This document shows positions 12,986 to 21,490 of a DNA stretch of 64,000 nt, in pieces (the stretch's first letter is position 1; each line of letters begins with the position of its first letter). The notes under the pieces were generated by a model. The model had not been told where the DNA came from and did not search any database. It saw nothing but the letters and a program-made list of their open reading frames with translations. Source of the DNA: Epiperipatus broadwayi (Eukaryota > Onychophora > Udeonychophora > Euonychophora > Peripatidae); assembly GCA_028023455.1 (NCBI GenBank), contig JAQFVV010012496.1, positions 994,001 through 1,058,000 on the forward strand. Direction: 5' to 3'. Position numbers and translations under genes: made by a program.

Positions 12986-13483
12986 AGATATGATAAAAAT
13001 TGTATAATAGTAAAACTGTCGCCATCTTATTTTCATTAATAAGTTATGATATTTTCAGGTAATATTTGCTCAGAAAATTTGTGCGCTTTTAGCAAATGAA
13101 TATGACTATTTATAATAATCGATTATCTCCAATTCGTATTATTGATTTACATAAAACTAAATGATAGACGATTGAAATTTACAATTTACGCAATTGACTG
13201 CATGCTTTTTCTGAATGGTAACTTTTGTTGCTATTATTCATTAAGATAATACATTGCTATATACTGACATGTTCTGATTTCTGGCTATAAACAGGTCCTT
13301 TATTGGCTGGCTTAATCTCTGGGCTGTAAAATATCAGGTATATATAGCAATCAAATTGGTTTATTACTTAAATAACTGAAACACATAGGCTTATTGTATA
13401 CCTGGTACTTTCTCAGGACCCACCACTCTCCACACTATCTTATAACACTGATACACTTGAATACATATATGTCAAAAAGATAA

Positions 13484-13541
13484 ATAATCACCAATATATG
13501 TATTTCATGCTAAACCAGCAATCATCAGTTGTCCAGATTAC
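13484..13541 (-). ncRNA. Hammerhead ribozyme motif E1
   Basis: Minus strand: CTGATGA, then stem II TGCT/AGCA with loop GGTTT, then GAAAT, a short self-complementary stem III and an ATA cleavage triplet. Stem I is shortened by loss of one G in the ACCAA strand, so activity is doubtful. Confidence 0.7.
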
Positions 13542-13869
13542 CATCTCTACACATATATGCTATAAGTGCTTAGATATATATTAAGATAGACAAACCTCAT
13601 ACTTTAATGGACAAGCTTCAATCCACTCCACACTCCAACTCTTCAACCGTCCATCCAATTGAAAATCTAATGATGGAATGTTCAAAGGCCACCATGAGGC
13701 CAAGATTTTTGTCACACCCACGCCTTTGAGCATTCCATCATCAGATTTTCAATTAGATGGACAGTTGAAGAGTTGGAGTGTGGAGTAGATTGAAGCCTGA
13801 CCATTAAAGTATGACGTTTGGCTATCTTAATATGTATCTGAGGATGTATAGCATATATGAGTAGAGATG

Positions 13870-13927
13870 GTAATCTGGACCAACTGATGATTGCTGGTTT
13901 AGCATGAAATACGTATATTGGTGATTA
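13870..13927 (+). ncRNA. Hammerhead ribozyme motif E2
   Basis: Outer stem I TAATC/GATTA, internal loop, inner stem I ACCAA/TTGGT (5 of 5 pairs), CTGATGA, stem II TGCT/AGCA capped by a T-T mismatch, GAAA, then stem III ATACGTAT (self-complementary) and cleavage triplet ATA. All catalytic core positions are present. Confidence 0.8.
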
Positions 13928-14112
13928 TTTATCTTTTCAACATATATGTGTTCAAGTGTATCAGTGTTATGAGATAGTGGAGAGTGGTGGGTCGTGTGAA
14001 AGACTGTGCTCATATACCCTATTTATTACTTAAAGTATTTTATACGACTCACTACTCTCAGTGCCATCTCATATTGCTGACCCACCTGATCACACACATG
14101 TTGAAAAGATAA

Positions 14113-14171
14113 ATAATCACTAATACACGTATTTCATGCTAAACCAGCAATCATCAGTTGGTCCAGATTAC
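14113..14171 (-). ncRNA. Hammerhead ribozyme motif E3
   Basis: Minus strand: ACCAA stem I strand, CTGATGA, TGCT/AGCA stem II, GAAATACGT, then ATTAGT on the other side of stem I, with one mismatch. The core is intact. Confidence 0.75.
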
Positions 14172-14701
14172 TATCCTTACACACATATATATATAATCAG
14201 TTCTCAGCTTTATATTAAGATAGCCAATCTTCATACTTTAATGGACAGGCTTCAAACTATTTTAACTCACAACTCTTCAGCCTTCCATTTCATTGAAAAT
14301 ATGAAGATGGAACGTTCAAAGCCCTTATTAGTGCCAAAGTTGTCATCCTACCCATGTTGACATATTAGTCATTCTGACCCCTCATATACAGGAGAATAAT
14401 CCATTTATACATACATATGTGAGGGATGGGTAGCATAATAGGTCTGCCCATCCCTCACATATATATGTATAAATGGATTATTCTCCTGTACATGAGGGGT
14501 CAGAATGACCAATATGTCAACATGGGTAGGATGACAACCTTGGCACTAATAAGGGCTTTGAACGTTCCATCTTCAGATTTTCAATGAAATGGAAGGCTGA
14601 AGAGTTGTGAGTTAAAATAGTTTGAAGCCTGTCCATTAAAGTATGAAGATTGGCTATCTTAATATAAAGCTGAGAACTGATTATATATGTGTGTGAGGAT
14701 A

Positions 14702-14760
14702 GTAATCTGGACCAACTGATGATTGCTGGCTTAGCATGAAATACGTATATTGGTGATTAT
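14702..14760 (+). ncRNA. Hammerhead ribozyme motif E4
   Basis: TAATC outer stem, ACCAA/TTGGT inner stem I, CTGATGA, TGCT/AGCA with loop GGCTT, GAAA, ATACGTAT stem III and an ATA cleavage triplet. The core is complete and all five inner stem I pairs are present. Confidence 0.82.
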
Positions 14761-15074
14761 TTATCCTTTCAACATGTGTGTGATCAGGTGGGTCAGCAAT
14801 ATGAGATGGCACTGAGAGTAGTGGGTCGTGTGAAAGTCTGAGTTCGAATCCCGCCTATATTACATATATAAATGCAGGTTTAAGCCTGTACAATGTATTA
14901 AAGTATTTTAACAAATGCAGATAGATAAATGTTTATTGGAAATATATATCTAATCTCCATTAAAAAAATTTACTTGTATTATTATATCGTCAAATTTATG
15001 CCCGAAGAGTACATTGTGTCACCAAAAATGCTGTGATTCTCGTTTCTTAAGTACTGCATCAAAAATGCGACTTT

Positions 15075-15222
15075 ATGATTCTGGTAATTTTTTTTTCTTT
15101 CCATATATCAAAGCATCGGCCGGGAAACGAACTCGCGGTAATTATCTGCAGCAACTGCTTGTTTGCAAAGCGGCTGCGCTGACCTCTCGGCTACCAACGC
15201 TTATCAATGATTCTGGTAATTT
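15075..15222 (-). mobile_element. tRNA-derived SINE copy 2, with 16-bp TSD
   Basis: The exact TSD is ATGATTCTGGTAATTT (15,075-15,090 and 15,207-15,222). The minus-strand body starts AGCGTTGGTAGCCGAGAGG and contains GAGTTCGTTTCCCGG as its B-box region. GCGTTGG and CCGATGC could pair as a 7-bp acceptor stem (with G-T pairs). The anticodon arm does not fold cleanly and an A-rich tail follows, so it is a retroposon and not a functional tRNA gene. Confidence 0.9.
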
Positions 15223-15741
15223 AAATCTTATTTGCTTCATTTGCTTTAAATTTTCTTTCTTTTAACATTTAATGAATGAGATTTGAAAAGCTCTAATTAT
15301 TAAATGCATAATTTAAATTTAAATTTTACATAAGCTTTTCAATGTAATATAATTAAAATTTTATAATTATTCTGTCCAATGAACAAAGTAAAGTAGTTTT
15401 AAATTGAAAAAAAATTCATAATTTTATTTCACCGAAAAAAAGATATCCTTTTGTAATCATTCGTTCCTTTTTTAAAAAAAAAAATGTAAGCACAATGTCA
15501 AAATTATTTTAGCAAATTTTTATTCTTGTTTGCTTTATATAAATTAATTTACTTCACTTAATTTCTACGCTAATTAGATGATATCATTTAAAATTATAAA
15601 TACTTTGATTACTTTACTTAAAATTATAAAAATGTGATAAAGCTAAGAAGTTGTTTTTTTTTTAAAAAAACTATTAAATTATTGAAACTTAAAATCAAAG
15701 TGATACCTGTTAACAGTTATTCTGAATATGTATTAAAATGT
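15223..15741. other. AT-rich stretch, nothing recognised
   Basis: No coding or repeat assignment could be made. Confidence 0.4.
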
Positions 15742-15853
15742 ACAATTCAAAACAAAGCGAAACTCTCCATATAGTAGTGCCATCTTGTGCTAACAAGAGC
15801 AATCAATGGATGCCAGAAGGCTTGTGCATAAAATCCCTCTCTAGTGCCTACTC

Positions 15854-15912
15854 ATCAAACATCCTCAGACTAGTTTCTGGCTTGTGGCCTTCATCAGTGA
15901 GGAGCCTTGGAT
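15854..15912 (-). ncRNA. Hammerhead ribozyme motif A1
   Basis: Minus strand, in order: ATCCAA (outer stem I), TCCTCA (inner stem I), CTGATGA, stem II GGC/GCC with loop CACAA flanked by A on each side, GAAAC, ACTAGT as self-complementary stem III, cleavage triplet GTC, TGAGGA (6 of 6 pairs with TCCTCA), then TTTGAT (5 of 6 with ATCCAA). The predicted cleavage bond is between 15,868 and 15,867. The A-A at the base of stem II, where G-C is usual, is non-canonical. A 3-bp stem III suits a dimeric fold. Confidence 0.85.
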
Positions 15913-16318
15913 CTGAGGGCACTGCACCTAGATCTTAGGATCTAATGCAACCCTCCAGCACCCACCTTTTAACTCTATTTAACTACAAAACTATGAGAAT
16001 GAAATTGAAAACACAATTAATATTTTCAATCCAAGCTCAATAGCTTATATAGTCATATGGGTCTGAACTCAATTCAGCACCCATACATTTTGGTGTCTTT
16101 GGCTCTTTAACAACCATAGTCACCACTATCCTATCAGGCAGGATTGGTGTTAAACCACTAAACATCACATGATCACTATCTCATACTAGCACATAATTGT
16201 TATTAAACAATTCAAAACAAAGCAAAACTCTCCATATAGTAGTGCCATCTTGTGCTAACAAGAGCAATCAATGGATGCCAGAAGGCTTGTGCATAAAATC
16301 CCTATCTAGTGCCTACTC

Positions 16319-16377
16319 ATCAAACATCCTCAGACTAGTTTCTGGCTTGTGGCCTTCATCAGTGAGGAGCCTTGGAT
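16319..16377 (-). ncRNA. Hammerhead ribozyme motif A2
   Basis: Identical to A1 across the motif and displaced by exactly 465 bp. The predicted cleavage bond is between 16,333 and 16,332. Confidence 0.85.
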
Positions 16378-16671
16378 CTGAGGGCACTGCACCTAGATCT
16401 TAGGATCTAATGCAACCCTCCAGCACCCACCTTTTAACTCTATTTAACTACAAAACTATGAGAATGAAATTGAAAACACAATTAATATTTTCAATCCAAG
16501 CTCAATAGCTTATATAGTCATATGGGTCTGAACTCAATTCAGCACCCATACATTTTGGTGTCTTTGGCTCTTTAACAACCATAGTCACCACTATCCTATC
16601 AGGCAGGATTGGTGTTAAACCACTAAACATCACATGATCACTATCTCATACTAGCACATAATTGTTATTAA

Positions 16672-16920
16672 ACAATTCAAAACAAAGCAAAACTCTCCAT
16701 ATAGTAGTGTCATCTTGTGCTAACAAGAGCAATTAATGGATGCCAGAAGCGATGTTGGATGAGTAGGCACTAGATAGGGATTTTATGCACGTCTTCTGGC
16801 ATCCATTGATTGCTCTTGTTAACACAAGATGGCACTACTATATGGAGAGTTTTGCTTTATTTTGAATTGTTTAATAACAATTATATGCTAGTATGAGATA
16901 GTGATCATGTGATATTAAAA
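16672..16920. repeat. Family A third unit, truncated and folded back
   Basis: The third unit runs minus-sense for about 78 bp, then switches near 16,750 to the plus-sense copy of the same end (TCTTCTGGCATCCATTGATT and on). This gives a hairpin without a hammerhead. Confidence 0.85.
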
Positions 16921-16994
16921 TGTACTTATATATCTTTATAATCTATTGAGTATATTGACCGCCTCATCGCACACATGTAGTATATGATGTTTTC

Positions 16995-17280
16995 CTGCCT
17001 TTAGCAGGATGGCTCAGTTGGTTAGAGCCTTACCTTAAAATTCAATAATCAAGGATCTAAGGATCCAGGTTCGAAATTCATGCTATTACTGTCACTGGTC
17101 AGGCCACCAGCATCTGAAGAAGAGGGAAGAATAATACCTCTCGAAATGTTGTGCGTATACTAACCTGTTTGATGTGCTATTACTAACAGTTGAATGTATT
17201 TGGAATATTTAAATAAAGTTAAATTGTTCTAAAGATATTCAATACTCATATTAGATGATGGAAATAGTCCAATGTAATAT
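16995..17280 (+). mobile_element. Family C: tRNA-like SINE head joined to a hammerhead-like motif
   Basis: The head has a textbook Pol III A box (TGGCTCAGTTGG at about 17,011) and B box (GGTTCGAAATT at about 17,069). It is followed by the hammerhead-like motif at 17,100-17,167 and a 3' body ending TAGATGATGGAAATAGTCCA. The same order recurs, in head-to-head form, at 36,411-36,935 and singly at 43,340-43,620. A Pol III head plus hammerhead is known in the schistosome Sm-alpha SINE-like family, which this resembles in plan and not in sequence. Confidence 0.75.
17100..17167 (+). ncRNA. Hammerhead-like motif C1 (CTGAAGA type)
   Basis: CAGG/CCTG outer stem I, GCAT/GTGC inner stem I (one T-G), CTGAAGA (allowed N at the fifth position), stem II GAGG/CCTC around an A-rich loop, CGAAA, then ATGT as a minimal stem III and GTT as cleavage triplet. 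The core is complete; stem III would need to pair in a dimer. Confidence 0.65.
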
Positions 17281-17439
17281 ATGATGGCTGTATCTAATTA
17301 ATGTACTATACTTGTTTTAATATTGTGTTGATCTGACGAAGAATCGGTGTAATTAAGTGTTATGTTTTATATATATTATTAACAATAAATAGATCAAATA
17401 TAAATGATTATACAACAAAAAAGAGAGTTTTGCCTGTTT

Positions 17440-17960
17440 TAATAACATTTATGACCAAGCACAGGAAATGGTGATCATGTGATGTTTATTGGCTTAAACC
17501 AATCCTGCCTAATAGGGTAGTGGTGGCTATGGTTATTAAAGAGCCAAAGAGAGCAAAATGTATAGGTGCTGAACTGAGTTTAGACCTATATGACTATATA
17601 AGCTGATGGGCTTGGATTGAAAATATTAGTGTTTTCAATTTAAGAATCATAGTTTTGTTGTTAAGTAGAGATAAAAGGTGACTGCTGGAGGGTTGCACTA
17701 GATCCTAAGATCTAGGTGCAGTGCTCTCAGATCCAAGGTTCATAACTGATGAAGACCACAAGCCAGAAACTAGTCTGGGGATATTGGATGAGTAGGCACT
17801 AGATGAGGATTTTATGCACAAGTCTTCTGGCATTTATTGATTACTCTGGCTTGCACTGAGTGGCAATACTGTATGGAGAGTTTTGCCTGTTTTAATAAGT
17901 TATAAGCAAGCATAAGAAATAGTGATCATGTGATGTTTATTGGCTTAAAAATATCATATT
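17440..17960 (+). repeat. Family A copy, near full length
   Basis: Order of parts: GTGATCATGTGATGTTTATTGG, the CCAATCCTGCCTAATAGG part, GGTTATTAAAGAGCC, ATATGACTATATAAGC, GGTGACTGCTGGAGGGTTGC, then the hammerhead and the GGCATTTATTGATTACTCTGG end. It lies in the sense opposite to the 15.7-kb dimer. Confidence 0.85.
17731..17789 (+). ncRNA. Hammerhead motif A3, degenerate stems
   Basis: CTGATGA, GAAAC, ACTAGT and GTC are intact and the outer stem ATCCAA/TTGGAT pairs fully. Inner stem I (CATAA) and one stem II pair (A-C) are broken. Confidence 0.6.
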
Positions 17961-18084
17961 TAATACTATATTATTGCAATCATAGGTCAAGGTTAAAATA
18001 CATGTTTAACATTTGATGAAGGCATAAAACCACATGCTGAAAATAGTTTTTTGTGGATAATATATATATATTTAGCTCATATAT

Positions 18085-18170
18085 TTTTTATTTCATCATC
18101 ATCTTCATCATTTTCAATGATTATTAACCCCATTGCAGGATGGTCTCTGCATAATGAACTTCATTAATTT
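18085..18170 (-). repeat. RTE-like LINE 3' end fragment
   Basis: Read on the minus strand it matches the last bases of the 9.2-10.8 kb array: CATCATCATCTTCATCATTT, then CCATTGCAGGATGGTCTCT. It is truncated after about 85 bp. Confidence 0.65.
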
Positions 18171-18239
18171 TCATTTTTGATAATCATAGTTATTAATATA
18201 TATATTTAATAGTAAGGAAAACCAAATCATACATCATGT

Positions 18240-18800
18240 GACTTAATTAGCTTGTATTTACAAATATAATATAATGAGCAAGAGGTATTAGCTCAAAACC
18301 AGTTTGGGAATAGGCATAATTCTAGAAAGATATTTTAAATGCTTTCTCTTGTGGCATTTATTGAAAAAGCTTATTTAGAGCTATTAACACATTCAATATA
18401 TTACATTTGTAAATATAAGTTAATTAAACCACATAATGTATGACTTGGATTTCCTTACTATTATAGTTTGGCTTCTAAGGCTTTAGTGATGTTATATGTC
18501 TAAGACTATTAATATGTGGTGTATCTGAATTTAGTTCAGTCCCATATGGCTATTTAATTTAGATAGCTGGATTTGAAAGCATATCGATATCTGAAAATTT
18601 CAGATTTTCTACTTAATAGTAAAGTATTTAATAAATGCTGGGCTTGAGTTTGTATTGTAAATCTAGTGTCTTAATGTCCTAGAATCTCACTGATGAGAGC
18701 AATTAGTTTGAAACTGGTTTGGAGATAGATATAACTGTTGATAGCAGATTTTAAATGCTTTCTCTTGTGGCATTTATCAAAAAGCCTGTTTAGAGCTATT
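18240..18800. repeat. Diverged direct repeat around TGCTTTCTCTTGTGGCATTT
   Basis: A block from about 18,280 to 18,400 recurs at about 18,695-18,815 in the same orientation (offset about 410): AGCTCAAAACCAGTTTGG versus AGTTTGAAACTGGTTTGG, then the shared TGCTTTCTCTTGTGGCATTT and AGAGCTATTA. The family is not recognised. Confidence 0.6.
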
Positions 18801-18809
18801 AGCATGCTC

Positions 18810-18811
18810 AT

Positions 18812-18842
<31 letters not shown>

Positions 18843-18856
18843 GCATATATATATAA

Positions 18857-18902
<46 letters not shown>
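18810..18902. repeat. (TA)n microsatellite
   Basis: About 90 bp of TA, interrupted twice near the middle. Confidence 0.95.
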
Positions 18903-18904
<2 letters not shown>

Positions 18905-18969
18905 AACCAGCATAATAGACTTCATTAATTGCTTCTATTCAAAAATAAAAAAATGATATTAATAAGATT

Positions 18970-19660
18970 ATAGCCAAAATCTCAACATGGTTTTGTACTG
19001 AAAAGATCAATCATTACTAATCTTATAACAATTCACTATTATATAGCATATGCTTTAAATTCTAGGAAAAGAATTGAGATCATATATCTGGACTTAACAT
19101 CTGCTTTTAATTTAGTTTCTCATAAATTATTAATAGTCAAATTGATTAAATTGAATGTAAATATAAAAGCAATTTACTGGATAGCTTTTTATTTAAAAGA
19201 TCATAAGATTTATATCTATGTCAATAATGAATCTGGTGATTCAATAAATATCAATCAAAGTGTACCTCAAGGAGGGGTTTGGGCACCATTGTTATTTAAT
19301 ATTTTTATGGCAGATATAGATCAAAATGCAAAATATTCAGCAATTTTATCATATATGCTGATGATAACAAGATATTTATGTTAATAAATGATTCATTAAA
19401 CCACTAAACATCACATCCATTGATTGCTCTTGTTAGCACAAGATGGCACTACTGTATGGAGAGTTTTGCTTGTTTGAATAATTTAAATGATTCATGTGAC
19501 ATGATGAAGTTACAAGGGAATCTAAATAGTTTTGAAAAATGGGGCTTAATAAACAGCATGAAAATAAATATTGAGAAATATTGTGTTGTATCATTTAACA
19601 GAAATTGTACAATTTTTAATACAAATTATTATATAGGTTAAGAAAAATGATAAAAAGAGG
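18970..19660 (+). pseudogene. CR1/Jockey-like reverse transcriptase relic
   Basis: The frame reads QHGFVLKRSIITNL, IEIIYLDLTSAFNLVSHKLL (first catalytic aspartate), NVNIKAIYWIAFYLK, SVPQGGVWAPLLFNIFMADI (the VPQG loop) and, after a single-base frame change, YADDNKIFMLIND, with YADD at 19,354-19,365. After an 88-bp insertion the thumb follows: LNSFEKWGLINSMKINIEKY. The palm motifs are in the right order and spacing. The endonuclease part and the C-terminus were not seen, and the ORF is broken. Confidence 0.85.
19386..19495. mobile_element. 88-bp family A insertion with 11-bp TSD, inverted junction
   Basis: Exact AAATGATTCAT duplications (19,386-19,396 and 19,485-19,495) flank the insert, which disrupts the reverse transcriptase frame. 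The insert joins about 20 bp of one family A end in antisense (CCACTAAACATCACAT) to about 65 bp of the other end in sense (CCATTGATTGCTCTTG and on). An inversion inside a short TSD is the pattern expected from twin-primed reverse transcription. Confidence 0.88.
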
Positions 19661-19817
19661 ATCTCATAAGGATCTTAGAATAAATTTTGACAGTAATAAT
19701 CCCTATATCACACCTATAAAGAAATACAAAAATGAATAAATCTATAGAAAGAATATTGAGAACAGGTAAAAACTTCTCCATAGAAACAAAAATTATATCA
19801 TTTAAAGCTATAATCTA

Positions 19818-19940
19818 CCTGTGATACACGTTTTTTCATCAGCCGGGACACGAACCCACACCTGTCTGCAACCAACTACTTGCTTGCAAGGTGGGTGTGA
19901 TGACTTCTCGACTAACAATGCTTGACAGCCTGTGATACAC
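19818..19940 (-). mobile_element. tRNA-derived SINE copy 3, with 12-bp TSD
   Basis: The exact TSD is CCTGTGATACAC (19,818-19,829 and 19,929-19,940). On the minus strand the body reads AGCATTGTTAGTCGAGAAG, CACCTTGCAAGCAAGTAG, then GGGTTCGTGTCCCGGC as the B-box and T-arm, and an A-rich tail. This copy has the best preserved T-loop of the three. Confidence 0.9.
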
Positions 19941-19983
19941 TTTGGATCAGAAATATGGAATAAAAACAATATATCAATAGATC

Positions 19984-20075
19984 TTGTGTTAAAGATTTGC
20001 AGAGGTCCCTACTGTTGTTTTTTTAGGTCCATAGTCTTAAGGTTATAGCCGTAATAAATATTACTTTAATAATTT
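19984..20075. repeat. Short dispersed repeat, partner of 3,967-4,056
   Basis: It shares the AGAGGTCCCTACT core and the flanking order with the earlier copy. Confidence 0.6.
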
Positions 20076-20305
20076 TATAAAATATATAAATGCAAACCCG
20101 AAGTATTACCTGTCCATTATAAAACCGAAACAATTAAAAAATCTAATATTATTATTATTATTATATATGAAAACTTGCACTTATCAAATTGCGTAACTAA
20201 AATTAAATTTAAAGAATTAAAAATAAACACGAGATATCATGAGAAAATAAAAATATCAATTACTAAAACTATCTTTAGAACAGTCTATTTTACCAAGAAT
20301 AAGCA

Positions 20306-20880
20306 AGTTATACTAGGGTGACCAGACATCCCAATTTTTCAGGATTTGTTCCCCTACTTTTGATTAGATGTCCCAGTATCCCTGAAATGTTTTCAGGACT
20401 GTTGTATGTCCTGATTTTTAAATACTCATAATTATTATTTGTCTTACATAAATAATTCATTGAAAACATGATAGTTTCTTGACCCTCTCTGTCCATTTCA
20501 GTCTTTACAATAATATTATAAAGACTTCAAACAAATTCCAACACCAAAACAAAGATCGCTATTACGTTATTTGGCTGGGTTCTCAAGCAAGATGGATTCT
20601 CACAGCCAACCTCACCTTGAAGCATGCACAATTGGATTTTTGTGGGCAAAAATTTGACTGCGCTTGCACCTGCCTTGATTGACAGTATGTGTAGTTTTAC
20701 TAGTTCTTTGTTGATATTATTTTTCTATAGTGATAAAATTAATAGAAATATTTTAAAGGAATAGACAACCATGAATATACACAGAAAGGGAGTTTTATAT
20801 ATAAAAAAGGGTGCAGTTCCATAAAAATGATTGATTAGGTCCTGATTTTTGATTGAACCAATCTGGTCACTAAGTTATAC
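20306..20880. mobile_element. Non-autonomous hAT-type DNA transposon, complete with 8-bp TSD
   Basis: The 559-bp element (20,314-20,872) starts TAGGGTGACCAGA and ends TCTGGTCACTA, which are imperfect inverted repeats. It is flanked by exact AGTTATAC duplications (20,306-20,313 and 20,873-20,880). An 8-bp TSD with short TIRs of the GGTGACCAGA type is diagnostic for hAT elements. No transposase is recognisable; short frames inside (20,308-20,496 minus and 20,479-20,682 plus) have no hAT dimerisation motif. It was presumably moved by a transposase encoded elsewhere. Confidence 0.88.
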
Positions 20881-20974
20881 AATACTATTGATAATAAAAT
20901 TAGAAATAGACATTTTATCTATAGATAAAGATAAAGTTATTTTATCTATAGATAAAGATAAATTTATAAACATA

Positions 20975-21490
20975 ATTATGGTTGATAAAGAGCCAAAGAC
21001 ACCCAAATATATGGGTGCTGAACTGAGTTTAGACCCATATGACTATATAAGCTATTGAGATTAGATTGAAAATATTGTGTTTTTAATTTCATTCTCATAG
21101 TTTTAAACCATTATGCATCACATGCTTAATGGTCTGGGAATGTTGGATGGGGATTTTGTGCACAAGCCTTCTGGCATCCATTTATTACTCTGGTTGGCAC
21201 AGGGTGGCACTACTGTATGAAGAATTTTGCCTTGTTCTCATAGTTTTGTAGTTAAGTAGAATAAAAGGTGGCTGCTGGAGGGTTGCATTAGATCCTAAGA
21301 TCTAGGTGCAGTGCTCTCAGATCCAAGGCTCCTCACCGATAAAGGCCACAAGCCAGAAACTAGTCTGGGAATATTGGATGAGTAGGCACTACATGGGAAT
21401 TTTATGCACAAGCCTCTGGCATCCATTTGATTACTTTGTTTGGCACAGGGTGGCACTACTATATGGAGAGTTTTGCCTGTTTAAGAATAA
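20975..21490 (+). repeat. Family A copies, one with hammerhead
   Basis: A unit starting GGTTGATAAAGAGCC runs to about 21,120, then an internal piece of the far end (21,170-21,235) is inserted or duplicated, and the unit resumes with the hammerhead and the TCCATTTGATTACT end. The internal order is rearranged relative to the 465-bp unit. Confidence 0.8.
21321..21379 (+). ncRNA. Hammerhead motif A4, inactivated core
   Basis: ATCCAA/TTGGAT and TCCTCA stem strands, GGC/GCC and GAAAC remain, but the core reads CCGATAA where CTGATGA is required, so cleavage is not expected. Confidence 0.7.

Larger units (their letters stand above)
13410..14010. repeat. Family E head-to-head inverted dimer (about 295-bp arms)
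   Basis: The two arms are reverse complements meeting near 13,710, with scattered mismatches and small indels. Each arm carries one hammerhead motif, pointing outward. The mismatches show the palindrome is old and not a recent assembly artefact. Confidence 0.9.
14040..14835. repeat. Family E head-to-head inverted dimer (about 390-bp arms)
   Basis: A near-perfect palindrome centred at about 14,431, where CATCCCTCACATAT and its complement meet. The arms contain E3 and E4. The right end continues into GGTCAGCA and GTTCGAATCCC. Confidence 0.93.
15742..16671 (-). mobile_element. Family A tandem dimer, two 465-bp units (retrozyme-like)
   Basis: ACAATTCAAAACAAAGC recurs at 15,742, 16,207 and 16,672, giving exactly 465 bp twice. 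I see two differences between the first two units (one GCG to GCA, one C to A), so the duplication is young. Each unit holds one hammerhead motif on the minus strand, so an RNA spanning both would release a 465-nt monomer. Tandem non-coding units bounded by hammerheads are what is known for retrozymes and Penelope-associated repeats. No protein is encoded; the short frames reading across the units are incidental. Confidence 0.88.

Noticed and set aside
14780-14850. Family E as a tRNA-headed SINE
   Set aside because: GGTCAGCA and GTTCGAATCCC look like A and B boxes, but they point out of the element at both palindrome ends, so they cannot drive transcription of the body. Left as a resemblance.
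15075-15222. A functional tRNA gene on the minus strand
   Set aside because: The T-stem and anticodon arm have mismatches, an A-rich tail follows and a TSD surrounds it, so it is a retroposed SINE.
15738-16403. Two similar 66-68 codon frames as duplicated genes
   Set aside because: They lie antisense to the hammerhead repeat units and are similar only because the 465-bp unit is duplicated.
20479-20682. 67-codon frame with Cys residues as a small gene
   Set aside because: It lies wholly within the hAT-type element, with no start context, splice site or known motif.
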